Below are positions 43,010 to 50,916 of a DNA stretch of 64,000 nucleotides, piece after piece. A program made the translations under genes and the position numbers. Numbering within the stretch: position 1 is the stretch's first letter; every line of letters begins with the position of its first letter. The notes under the pieces are model-generated. The model was not told where the DNA came from. It saw only the letters and a list, made by a program, of their open reading frames with translations, and ran no database searches. Origin of the DNA: Pontibacter sp. G13 (GTDB lineage Bacteria > Bacteroidota > Bacteroidia > J057). Location: the NCBI RefSeq assembly GCF_031851795.1, contig NZ_CP134696.1:1483576-1547575 (forward strand), given 5' to 3'.

Positions 43010-43215
43010 ATCCAGCAAATGTGCGGAGGGCCTGCGGCGGCGTGATGGGCCTGGAGTGGCCGACTTCAGGAGGAGTCTCGGATCTGGAGGCGGCGATATC
43101 TCGCCTCCAGATCCGAGACCGAGCGCCAGCGAGCACGGAAGGGCCAGACCCCGCGACATGACTGCCAAGGGGCACTTACCAGCCAGAATCGCGGGGGCAC
43201 GCCCAAATCATGACT
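43010..43215. repeat. GC-rich dispersed intergenic repeat, copy 3, with perfect 18-bp hairpin
   Basis: Shares its left part with 8155-8260 (reverse strand) and its right part with 21340-21560. In its centre, 43075-43092 and 43102-43119 are perfect 18-base inverted arms (GTCTCGGATCTGGAGGCG) around a nine-base loop. The right part carries the CCCCGCG...CGCGGGG inverted blocks. Confidence 0.8.
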
Positions 43216-43260
43216 AGATTCTACGCCTACCTTAAAACTTTCAGTGCATCATATATTCGC

Positions 43261-43290
43261 ATTTAACATCTGATTATCAGCATGTTAAAT
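43261..43290. promoter_or_regulatory. Interrupted palindrome upstream of the UPF0158 gene
   Basis: ATTTAACAT and ATGTTAAAT (9-base arms) enclose an inner CTGAT-T-ATCAG pair, so the whole 30-base block is symmetrical apart from one extra C. It lies 65 bases before the next start codon and may be an operator. Confidence 0.5.
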
Positions 43291-43354
43291 ACCCAAAAGG
43301 GTTGCATCTGATCCGGATATTTGACAAATTCATATAACCATTATTCGTCATATC

Positions 43355-43885
43355 ATGGATTCAGAAGCCTTGACACACCAAATCCGCTGGGAAACGCTGC
43401 TCGCCGAGGTAGCAGCCGCCATGAATGACCCCAGCGCCTCCTATGCACTCGATCTAGAGACCTATGAAGTGGTCCCACTTGCCAGTGATGTTCGTCTTTC
43501 GCCGCCTGTTTCTTTGGATGAGGAAGAGGAAGAGTTGGATGTTTTCCCTGAATGGGTGCAAGAATCCGGCCCTGCCTCGGTGATGGAATCTCATGAACCT
43601 GATCGGTTTCTGCATATTCAGCGGGATAAAACTGCGGAATTGCTCAAGGTGGTCAATCGGTTTATCGAAACCATCCATCCTGCCTCGGATCGGCATGATC
43701 TGGAACGGGCATTGGAACAGGACAAACCCTACTACAGCTTTTTGCGGGAACTTTCGTATCACGCTTTCTTCCACAGTCGATGGGAAGATTTCAAGAATGA
43801 GATCTACCGCGAAAAGGCGGAAGCATGGCTCAAATCGAAGGGAATCACCCAACCGAGAGCGGTGAGCGATTCTGAGTTGTCCTGA
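43355..43885 (+). CDS. UPF0158 family protein
   Basis: A 176-residue acidic protein. The family pattern is seen in ALDLETYEVVPLASDV near the start, followed by an acidic stretch (DEEEEELDVFPEW), then FLHIQRDKTAELLKVVNRFIETI and the closing RWEDFKNEIYREKAEAWLKSKGI. The function of UPF0158 is unknown. No signal peptide or transmembrane segment. It is the first host-like gene after the repeat region, and DNA composition returns to the host type here. Confidence 0.82.
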   Translation: MDSEALTHQIRWETLLAEVAAAMNDPSASYALDLETYEVVPLASDVRLSPPVSLDEEEEELDVFPEWVQESGPASVMESHEPDRFLHIQRDKTAELLKVVNRFIETIHPASDRHDLERALEQDKPYYSFLRELSYHAFFHSRWEDFKNEIYREKAEAWLKSKGITQPRAVSDSELS

Positions 43886-44030
43886 CAGCACGCCTGCTCG
43901 AAAACCTGCCTAAGCATAACCCACATGTTGTTGAAGCTTTCCATTATTCCGGCCTTGGAGTCCATTGGCCGCATGGAAACATTTGTCCGGTGGATGGGTT
44001 GATCGGATGTGTTTGTGTAAATTTGACCTC

Positions 44031-44723
44031 ATGTCCTCATCTACCAAGCAACCTCGATTGCCCATCCACTCGGTCGCCCATTTCTCGCCCACCGAGGCCT
44101 ATCTGCTGCTCGAAGTGGGAAATTGCACGTATCGCGGCTTGGTCAAGTACACCTTTCTGGATCTGGTGGCTCGCGGATTTCTGCAACCTGCTTTCGGAGC
44201 ATCCCGATTGCCTGAGGTGGAGTATTTGGGTGCGCCTGAATCGACCTCCAAGCTCGAACGGGTGTATCTGGACGCTTTTGACGACGCGCACCCGTCCCTG
44301 CCGTTGACCAGTCTTCTCAAACAGGTGGACAAAAAGGCCAAAAACAAGAAAAAACTCCTACAACGATTCTTCGTTTCTCATCGGGACTATGAGCACCTGT
44401 TCACTTCCGGAGGATTTTACCGCTTTTTCGGAATCGTGGAACTTTCCAATGAGGGCTATCGCGCCCAGAAAAATGTCCGATCGGCCCTGAAAGCGCTCTC
44501 CGACCAATGGCTCTCGGAACTCGCGGAAAAACGCCCATCTGCAGCGGAATCCATCAAACCCTCTGCCGCCTTTTTGTGCCTGACGGAAGAATGGGAGCGA
44601 TTGTCTCAGGTGGAAAGTGCTCAATCTGATTCTTTTCCCCTTCGAGAAACGCTCTTGGAACTCGCCAAACTGGAGCGGGTATTTGATGAGGCTTTTGCCA
44701 TCAAGCACGGGATGTCGGATTAA
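44031..44723 (+). CDS. Hypothetical protein, possible TIGR04222-like
   Basis: A 230-residue protein not recognised with confidence. The start was set at 44031 (MSSSTKQPRLPIHSVAHFSPTEAYLLLE) because the upstream 22 codons are rich in Cys/Trp and lie in the leader. The sequence FSPTEAYLLLEVGNCTYRGLVKYTFLDLVARGFL looks like a winged-helix-type segment, and the rest is helical with many Leu/Lys. No membrane segment or signal. It is preceded by a 145-base gap and followed by 90 bases before the next gene. Confidence 0.6.
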   Translation: MSSSTKQPRLPIHSVAHFSPTEAYLLLEVGNCTYRGLVKYTFLDLVARGFLQPAFGASRLPEVEYLGAPESTSKLERVYLDAFDDAHPSLPLTSLLKQVDKKAKNKKKLLQRFFVSHRDYEHLFTSGGFYRFFGIVELSNEGYRAQKNVRSALKALSDQWLSELAEKRPSAAESIKPSAAFLCLTEEWERLSQVESAQSDSFPLRETLLELAKLERVFDEAFAIKHGMSD

Positions 44724-44812
44724 TTGCCCGCATGAATGATGGGCATGGTGATTTTCGCAAATAATCAACCTTTCCTTTTTTTAGATTATTTGAATGTTCG
44801 GTATTTTTGAAC

Positions 44813-45487
44813 ATGCCGCGCCTTTACTTCCTGTTGTTTCCCTTGCTCGCCGCGCCCTTTTACTCTGTCTCCCAACAACTTCTGGAAAGATTTCCAGCCG
44901 TTGAATATGCTGAACCTTTGAGTGTCCCCAATTATCGGATTGTGCAAACCTTGAAATTGGACGACGACCGTTACCTCTTGGTGGGAGCCCCTACCCGATC
45001 ATCCGAGCAAACCGCTGGACTCCGGCTCTATCTCCTCTGCCGGCAACCTGACCAGACATTTACGATCACTGCCGAATCGGTAGGCATTGGCGATTCCGAC
45101 ATCTATCGGAGCTATGTATTTGCCTATGACTCCACCCGTATCCTCGTGGTCTCCGAACCCGGAACCGAGTATGCATGGGAGCCAGATCTGCATTGGGTCG
45201 AAGGCACGGCCTTGAATCACATCGGGAATCTGGATGTGGTGATCAATTACGGCGAGGAGAAGCAAGGGGAACCCACAATCGGCCATTTGAGGATCTGGAA
45301 GGACGAGGAGGGATTTTCTTTGGATCTGCAAGGCGGATCTGGACCGAATGGCCATCCGGTCTATCTCCTGTTTCATCCGGGGCAGGCAAGTTCGCGACTC
45401 TACCAACGGGACCAAATCAGCTATCATTGGACTCCTGCGGCTGGTCTTCAATTGTCTCTCACTGGCCAACCCATTCAAACTCGATGA
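44813..45487 (+). CDS. Hypothetical exported protein
   Basis: A 224-residue protein with an N-terminal signal (MPRLYFLLFPLLAAPFYSVSQQ). The body is beta-rich (YRIVQTLKLDDDRYLLVGAPTRS, RLYLLCRQPDQTFTITAES, HIGNLDVVINYGEEKQGEPTIGHLRIW) with no domain I recognise. The ATG at 44813 is preferred to the TTG two codons upstream. Its stop overlaps the start of the next gene as ATGA, so the two are probably translated together and may work together at the cell envelope. Confidence 0.7.
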   Translation: MPRLYFLLFPLLAAPFYSVSQQLLERFPAVEYAEPLSVPNYRIVQTLKLDDDRYLLVGAPTRSSEQTAGLRLYLLCRQPDQTFTITAESVGIGDSDIYRSYVFAYDSTRILVVSEPGTEYAWEPDLHWVEGTALNHIGNLDVVINYGEEKQGEPTIGHLRIWKDEEGFSLDLQGGSGPNGHPVYLLFHPGQASSRLYQRDQISYHWTPAAGLQLSLTGQPIQTR

Positions 45488-45966
45488 AACCTATTACCTG
45501 GCTCTGGATCACGGGCATTGGATTCCTTTCGGGCTGTGGTGACCGGGGGACCTATTCGCCATCCGACTCTGCCTCACTTACTGCGGGCAATCCTTGGTTC
45601 CACACCACCTATCAATTGGTGATTGTACCTACCGAGCACGACCCTTGTGAGAAGCCCACTCAGGCGGCATCCCGATGGCTGGCCTTTACGGACGAATCCA
45701 ATTACCAATACCGACTCACCTCCCAAACTGGCACCCGCACGTACGAAGGCACCTATACCTTCGACGGCTCCTTGCTCAAACTGCGGCTAGAGATGGCCGA
45801 CACCCCCACCAGCATCCCGGAGACCGAAGCTCAGGTCTTCCGGGTGCGCCAGTGCCCCGATGGACCTCGTCTGATCAGGCCGTTGAGTCAAGGAGTGGAA
45901 ATCGCATTCCCAACCTCCCATCTCCCCTCCAGCCCCCAATCTGCCAGTGTCTCCTCCATGAAATAG
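45484..45966 (+). CDS. Hypothetical small lipoprotein
   Basis: A 160-residue protein with a lipoprotein signal (MKPITWLWITGIGFLSGC, Cys18). The mature part reads like a lipocalin-type or beta-barrel 'heat' domain: YQLVIVPTEHDPCEKPTQ, RWLAFTDESNYQYRLTSQTGTRTYEGTYTFDGSLLKLRLEM. The frame is open further upstream inside the preceding gene, but the ATG at 45484 starts the signal and overlaps the previous stop by four bases. Function unknown. Confidence 0.72.
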   Translation: MKPITWLWITGIGFLSGCGDRGTYSPSDSASLTAGNPWFHTTYQLVIVPTEHDPCEKPTQAASRWLAFTDESNYQYRLTSQTGTRTYEGTYTFDGSLLKLRLEMADTPTSIPETEAQVFRVRQCPDGPRLIRPLSQGVEIAFPTSHLPSSPQSASVSSMK

Positions 45967-46040
45967 CCGTTTTGGCCAAATTGGGCTACCTTGCTTTATA
46001 CCGGAAATGGAAGCATCCATCTCCGCCAACGCTTTTGACT

Positions 46041-47210
46041 ATGAAATTTCTTCGCGCGATCACAAGCTACCTCTTCCTCTGGGTAGCATTCGGGAGTCTC
46101 CATGCCCAGCAATCTGCCTACTATCCGCCTGCACATGGCGACTGGGCCACCAAAACTCCCCAGGAAATGGGGTTCGATGCTGCGTTGCTGGACTCGGCCG
46201 TGGCCTTTGCCGAATCCCACGAATACACGGGTTCGAGAGATCTCCGGCAAGCGATCCTCAAAAGCTTTGAATACGAGCCCTTCCACAAGATTCTAGGTCC
46301 CACCAAAAAACGGGGAGGGCCGGCAGGTCTCGTACTCAAGGATGGATTTGTCGTCGCGGAATGGGGGGACCTTGATCGGGTGGACATGACCTTTAGTATC
46401 ACCAAAAGTTATCTCTCCACCGTGGCGGGTCTTGCGGCACAGGATTCTCTGATTGGGGTCCATGATCCCGTCGGTGAATATGTCTGGGACGGCACTTACG
46501 ATGGCCGACACAATGCGCAGATCACTTGGGCGCATCTCCTGAATCAATCATCGGATTGGTCCGGCACGCTATGGGGCGGGCACGACTGGGCAGATCGACC
46601 TCCACGCGAAGGGAATCTGGATGATTGGGAACGCCGTGAACTTCATACTCCCGGCACCCACTTCAAATACAATGACGTCCGGGTAAATCTCCTCGCCTAC
46701 TCGCTCTTGCAAGTATGGAGAAAACCACTCCCTCAAGTGCTCAAGGAACACATCATGGACCCGATTGGAGCCAGTAGTACTTGGCGATGGTTTGGCTATG
46801 ACAATTCTTGGGTGAATGTCGATGGCGTGAAGATGCAAAGTGTCAGTGGAGGAGGGCATTCCGGTGGCGGCATGTTCATCAATACTTGGGATCATGCAAG
46901 GTTTGGGTTATTGTTTCTGCGAAATGGTCAATGGAACGGCAAACAACTCATTTCTCCGGAATGGATCTCGCAGGCCACTCAGCCCTCTCCAGCCAACGAC
47001 CGATACGGATTCATGTGGTGGCTCAATACCGACACCGACCGCGCCTGGGAGGGCGTTTCACATGAAGTCTACTACGCTGCGGGTTTTGGGGGGAATTTCA
47101 TCGTGATTGATCCGACTCAAGAGGTGGTCATCGTCACCCGTTGGTTGGAGCCTTCGCAGATCGGCACGCTGACACAGCAGATTCTGGGTGCATTGAAGGA
47201 CGGGAAATAG
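46041..47210 (+). CDS. Exported serine hydrolase (beta-lactamase family, class C-like)
   Basis: A 389-residue enzyme with a signal peptide (ending FGSLHAQ). SxxK is S119-I-T-K122 (TFSITKSYLSTVAGL), the second motif is YND (FKYNDVRVNLLAYSLL) and a GHSGGG segment follows. Such proteins hydrolyse peptides, esters or beta-lactams in the periplasm. The start was set at 46041 rather than far upstream, because the signal peptide begins there. It is unlike the two T9SS hydrolases in the window: it has no repeat region and no sorting tail. Confidence 0.85.
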   Translation: MKFLRAITSYLFLWVAFGSLHAQQSAYYPPAHGDWATKTPQEMGFDAALLDSAVAFAESHEYTGSRDLRQAILKSFEYEPFHKILGPTKKRGGPAGLVLKDGFVVAEWGDLDRVDMTFSITKSYLSTVAGLAAQDSLIGVHDPVGEYVWDGTYDGRHNAQITWAHLLNQSSDWSGTLWGGHDWADRPPREGNLDDWERRELHTPGTHFKYNDVRVNLLAYSLLQVWRKPLPQVLKEHIMDPIGASSTWRWFGYDNSWVNVDGVKMQSVSGGGHSGGGMFINTWDHARFGLLFLRNGQWNGKQLISPEWISQATQPSPANDRYGFMWWLNTDTDRAWEGVSHEVYYAAGFGGNFIVIDPTQEVVIVTRWLEPSQIGTLTQQILGALKDGK

Positions 47211-47335
47211 CCGCTCGCGCCCGAGGGCATCAACTATTCATTTCAATTTTCGTAGCTTATTCTGTATGGAAAATTGACTTTGAGTACATGTACCTTCACC
47301 CGACCTTGTATCGGGTTTCATAATCTTGTTGATCC

Positions 47336-47809
47336 ATGACATTTCCCATCAAGCAATTGCTGGCTTTAGGTTTCTGTATCCTGCTCTCATTTCCCGCTTT
47401 CGCCCAAATAGACGGAGCCCTCCTCAAGGCCGACGTCATCATGAAAGGGTGCGCTTTGGACTCTATCGATCTTGAATATCGCATCAAACTCGATCTGGTC
47501 GAACAGCCTCAAGTCCAATATGCGGTATCGTGGATTGGCGCTGACGAGACCATGCGGGATTGTCTGACTTTCGGAAAAATCGTCATGATCGTCTCTCATC
47601 CCAAATTGGGCAGGGGGCAGATCATTCTGGATTCGAAATTCAAGGAGTCCGAAGAAGGGCCGCAGTACGGCAAGGGCAGCAAGCGATGGAATACTTTTGT
47701 GAAGCGTCTGGATGAAGGCAAAGCTCCCACCAAAATTCGATATTACACCGAACGGGAAGCCAAGCAGTTTTTCAAGGAAGGAAAAATCATCGATTTCAAA
47801 GTACAATAG
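47336..47809 (+). CDS. Hypothetical exported protein
   Basis: A 157-residue protein with a signal peptide (MTFPIKQLLALGFCILLSFPAFAQ). The mature part has no recognised domain; it contains two cysteines (GCALDSIDLEYR and RDCLTFGK) that could form a disulfide. The next gene, a methyltransferase, starts only three bases after its stop, so both belong to one transcript. Confidence 0.65.
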   Translation: MTFPIKQLLALGFCILLSFPAFAQIDGALLKADVIMKGCALDSIDLEYRIKLDLVEQPQVQYAVSWIGADETMRDCLTFGKIVMIVSHPKLGRGQIILDSKFKESEEGPQYGKGSKRWNTFVKRLDEGKAPTKIRYYTEREAKQFFKEGKIIDFKVQ

Positions 47810-47812
47810 CGA

Positions 47813-48394
47813 ATGCCAAAACCGATCTACGAAGATCCACAGCAAGTCGAAGTCTACGTGGACATGGTCAAGGACTACGACGGCACTGAAATCCTCGAAT
47901 GGGTTGCGCGTCATCTGCCGGATGGTTCAACCCTACTCGAACTGGGCATGGGGCCGGGGATGGACCTAGACCTCCTCCTGACTCGATTCAAGGCCACAGG
48001 ATCGGATTACTCGGACATATTCTTGAGTCGATACCGCAAACAGCATCCTGATGCGGACCTGCTGGAACTCAACGCCATCACGTTGGCGACAGATCGGACG
48101 TTCGATGCGATCTTTTCCAACAAGGTGCTGATTCATTTGGGGTTCGATGATTTGGCGAAATCTTTTGCCAGGCAGCGCGAATTGGTTCCCATGGGCGGGA
48201 TGCTCTTCCATACCTTTTGGCGGGGCGAAAAGGTCGAACACCATCACGGGATGGCCTTCTATTATTATTCAGCGGCCAACCTCCGGGAAGCTCTCGGTCA
48301 AGGCTGGGAAGTGGTGGAATGCTCCTCCTACACTGAATTCGACCAAGCAGATTCTCTCAAGCTCGTAGCCCGGAAAGTCAGTCGGGAAGACTAG
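47813..48394 (+). CDS. SAM-dependent methyltransferase (class I)
   Basis: A 193-residue enzyme. Motif I (STLLELGMGPGMDLDLLL) with the E-x-G-x-G-x-G glycine loop is intact, the motif II acidic region is seen in KATGSDYSDIFLSRYRKQHPDADLLELNAITL, and FDAIFSNKVLIHL corresponds to motif IV. The fold is that of small-molecule methyltransferases; the substrate is unknown. It is coupled to the preceding exported-protein gene by a three-base gap. Confidence 0.85.
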   Translation: MPKPIYEDPQQVEVYVDMVKDYDGTEILEWVARHLPDGSTLLELGMGPGMDLDLLLTRFKATGSDYSDIFLSRYRKQHPDADLLELNAITLATDRTFDAIFSNKVLIHLGFDDLAKSFARQRELVPMGGMLFHTFWRGEKVEHHHGMAFYYYSAANLREALGQGWEVVECSSYTEFDQADSLKLVARKVSRED

Positions 48395-48468
48395 TCAATA
48401 TTTGTTTTCCGGGGCCCAAAATGCCCATTCAGCGGGTCTGGAGGTTATTGGTGGAAAGCTCATTCACC

Positions 48469-48669
48469 ATGAAGAAACTTCGACTAATGGCTATCTTGGC
48501 CTGCTGCACCTTTGCTGTCTCTGTGATCACCCCATTTGTCTGGGTAGCATTGAGCCAGCAACCCGCCCAAATACTCCCCTCCCCTGAACAGGCTGGCATA
48601 TCAGCCCCTCATTCCCCCAAAACAAACAAGAAGGAATCTCCTCCAAACGCAATCGGCGATTTGGAGTGA
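48469..48669 (+). CDS. Small hypothetical membrane protein
   Basis: A 66-residue frame starting MKKLRLMAILACCTFAVSVITPFVWVAL, one transmembrane segment or uncleaved signal, followed by a Pro/Ser/Lys-rich tail. An open stretch upstream to 48421 exists, but the ATG at 48469 is the better start. Whether it is a real gene is uncertain; there is no family I recognise. Confidence 0.35.
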   Translation: MKKLRLMAILACCTFAVSVITPFVWVALSQQPAQILPSPEQAGISAPHSPKTNKKESPPNAIGDLE

Positions 48670-48701
48670 ATGGGGTATTTTAGGCATATATCCCACTCTC
48701 C

Positions 48702-49862
48702 ATGCAGGGAAACATCCGTTGTTTTCCTTCGCTCTTGAGCCTCCTGCTGATCGTTTCGATGGCGATCGGACAATCCAAACAGTCCATTTCCTTCCGAGAT
48801 ACCTTGGACGGAAAGTCTGACATGAGCCAATGGCTGATGGAAGCCCGTGGATTTGTGCCCATACCGTCCATCATCACCGAACCAGCCCTTGGGTATGGCG
48901 GGATGCTGGGCGGGCTGTATCTGCATCGCAAAAAGGTGGCGGGGGTTTCCGACGAGCGTGGGATCGAATCGCTTCCCAGTATGTCTTTTGCCGCGCCATT
49001 GGCTACTTCGAATGGCACGTGGGCGGTCTTTGGGGGACATTCGCATGTATTCAATGAGGACCGAATCAGGCTTCTGGTGATGGGGGGATATTTCAATATC
49101 AACCTTGAATACTATCAGCTCCTCAATCAGGACCTGCCTTTTCCCATCAATTTCAACCAAAAAGGCTGGCTCGTATTCACCCGATTGATGATGCGGATCA
49201 AGGACTCCAACTTCCTGATCGGACCACTTTACCGATTTCAGACGACAGATGTAGGGGTCCGATTCAATGCTTCCGATCCGATTTTGGACGACTTGGAGGA
49301 TCTCCTTCAGGCCAAATTCCAGACGGCGGGTTTGGGGGTCCATTGGAAATGGGAGACGCGCGATTATTCCTTTACCACCAACAAGGGAAATCTGGTCAAT
49401 CTCCAATACACCTACTACGACAAATGGCTTGGCGGGGACTTCACCTATCATCGACTCAATACCCAGTATTTCGGTTATTTCAAACCTTGGCGAACTCCCG
49501 TGATGGGCTTTAGGGTGGACGGCAAATTTTCCTTCGGAGATATTCCCACCTTTTTCAAGCCCTATGTGGACATGCGCGGGGTTCCAGCCATGCGCTACAC
49601 GGGCGATCACGTCATCGTGCTAGAAAACGAGGAGCGCATAGATCTCACCAAGCGTTGGGCACTGGTCGCATTTGGTGGAGTAGGAATGACCTCCTCCACG
49701 ACGGATCAATTTGTCCTCGAATACGCCACTTTCAACGCAGGAGGAGGGTTTCGATACAATCTGGCCCGACTATTCAACATGTACATGGGAATCGATGTCG
49801 GGGTCTCCAAAGAGGATTGGGCATGGTACATCACCTTTGGAAGTGCATGGAGTCAAGGGTGA
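48702..49862 (+). CDS. Outer-membrane beta-barrel, Omp85/surface-antigen type
   Basis: A 386-residue protein with a signal peptide (ending SMAIGQ) and many alternating strands ending in aromatic residues. The conserved BamA/TamA-type block is visible: VDMRGVPAMRYTGDHVIVLENEERIDLTKRWALVAFGGVG, and the chain ends near GSAWSQG. There are no POTRA domains, so it is a stand-alone barrel; such short Omp85 relatives are common in Bacteroidota and may insert or transport lipids or proteins. Confidence 0.82.
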   Translation: MQGNIRCFPSLLSLLLIVSMAIGQSKQSISFRDTLDGKSDMSQWLMEARGFVPIPSIITEPALGYGGMLGGLYLHRKKVAGVSDERGIESLPSMSFAAPLATSNGTWAVFGGHSHVFNEDRIRLLVMGGYFNINLEYYQLLNQDLPFPINFNQKGWLVFTRLMMRIKDSNFLIGPLYRFQTTDVGVRFNASDPILDDLEDLLQAKFQTAGLGVHWKWETRDYSFTTNKGNLVNLQYTYYDKWLGGDFTYHRLNTQYFGYFKPWRTPVMGFRVDGKFSFGDIPTFFKPYVDMRGVPAMRYTGDHVIVLENEERIDLTKRWALVAFGGVGMTSSTTDQFVLEYATFNAGGGFRYNLARLFNMYMGIDVGVSKEDWAWYITFGSAWSQG

Positions 49863-49983
49863 GTTTCCCGCATATTTGACCTTCCCAATTCCCATTCGGG
49901 AAACCATTTGTTCCGAAATGGGTTGAAGTGGCACGATCTCGGAATCAGCTGACCGCTTGAACGTTACATCAAATTGTATAACC

Positions 49984-50571
49984 ATGGCACAAGGTGCGAT
50001 CCCATCTATTCTTCGAGCATTCAAGAATTGGTGGCTTTTTGCGGTAGTGGGCATTCTCTTCATCCTACTTGGCGTATGGGTGCTCAACAATAAATTGGAA
50101 AGCTATGTAGGCTTGAGCCTCTTTTTCGGATTGAGCATCCTGTTTTCAGGCGTATCGGAAATGGTCTTTTCCCTGAGCAATCGTGATCATCTGGATGGAT
50201 GGGGCTGGTATCTGACGGGGGGCATCTTCAGTTTGATCATGGGGATCATCCTCCTGATGTTCCCGGGACTGACGATGGTGACCCTGCCCATTTTCCTCGG
50301 CTTTTGGCTCCTATTCCGTGGAGGCTCTCTCATCAGCTTTTCCTTTGACATCCGAGATCTAGGGGCTTCGGCATGGTGGTGGATGCTCCTCGGGGGAATC
50401 TTGGTAGGCGCATTTGGCCTATTGGTCCTGTTCCGCCCAGCAGTGGGAGGCATGACGATCATTTACTACACGGGATTCTCGTTCATCCTACTCGGGTTAT
50501 TGCTCGTTTTTTTCGGGCTCAAACTCAATAGTGTCAAAAACCACGTCAAGGACCGCTTGGCTCCTCAATAA
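49984..50571 (+). CDS. HdeD/DUF308 family membrane protein
   Basis: A 195-residue protein of about six transmembrane helices. The family rhythm shows in WWLFAVVGILFILLGVWVLNN, SLFFGLSILFSGVSEMVFSL, GWYLTGGIFSLIMGIILLMFPG and WWWMLLGGILVGAFGLLVLFRP. HdeD in Escherichia coli takes part in acid resistance at high cell density; the role in Bacteroidota is unknown. The start was set at 49984 (MAQGAIPSILRAFKNWW), nine codons after the first possible start. Confidence 0.85.
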   Translation: MAQGAIPSILRAFKNWWLFAVVGILFILLGVWVLNNKLESYVGLSLFFGLSILFSGVSEMVFSLSNRDHLDGWGWYLTGGIFSLIMGIILLMFPGLTMVTLPIFLGFWLLFRGGSLISFSFDIRDLGASAWWWMLLGGILVGAFGLLVLFRPAVGGMTIIYYTGFSFILLGLLLVFFGLKLNSVKNHVKDRLAPQ

Positions 50572-50592
50572 TGCTGAACAATTCAGTAAGCG

Positions 50593-50636
50593 ATAGGGTT
50601 AAGGCATTGGAAGAAATTTCAACGCCTTAACCCTAT
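50593..50636 (+). promoter_or_regulatory. Long hairpin just before the light-repair cluster
   Basis: Perfect 13-bp arms ATAGGGTTAAGGC (50593-50605) and GCCTTAACCCTAT (50624-50636). After one mismatch the stem continues with TTGGAA/TTTCAA around a GAAA loop. There is no T tract. It ends five bases before the ATG at 50642, so it would sequester the ribosome-binding region or serve as a protein site. Confidence 0.65.
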
Positions 50637-50641
50637 TCTAC

Positions 50642-50908
50642 ATGGATCTATCTCCTACCCAAATTGACCGAATCATCGAGATGGCCTGGGAAGACCGGAC
50701 GCCTTTCGATGCCATCAGGCTTCAATTCGGGCTTGCAGAACCGGAAGTGATCAAGCTCATGCGGAGGGAAATGAAGCCCAAATCTTTCAAGCGGTGGAGA
50801 AAACGGGTATCAGGCCGTAAAACCAAGCATGTAGCCAAAGCCCCAGATGACATGGACCGCTTTCGCTGCTCTCGCCAAAGAATCATTTCCCTCAATCGCA
50901 TCACCTGA
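50642..50908 (+). CDS. TIGR03643/DUF2805 family protein
   Basis: An 88-residue helix-turn-helix-like protein: [61 protein letters not shown]. The pattern is that of the TIGR03643 family, which is regularly found beside photolyase/cryptochrome genes. The HTH-like part suggests DNA binding. It starts the cluster at 50642-54061, with the photolyase 8 bases after its stop. Confidence 0.85.
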   Translation: MDLSPTQIDRIIEMAWEDRTPFDAIRLQFGLAEPEVIKLMRREMKPKSFKRWRKRVSGRKTKHVAKAPDDMDRFRCSRQRIISLNRIT

Positions 50909-50916
50909 TCCCTGCT

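Noticed and set aside
45675-46040. 122-codon extension upstream of the serine hydrolase
   Set aside because: It overlaps the lipoprotein gene in another frame, and the signal peptide begins at 46041.
48609-49610. 333-codon minus-strand frame opposite the outer-membrane barrel gene
   Set aside because: The plus-strand frame encodes a signal peptide and a clear Omp85-type signature; the minus frame has neither.
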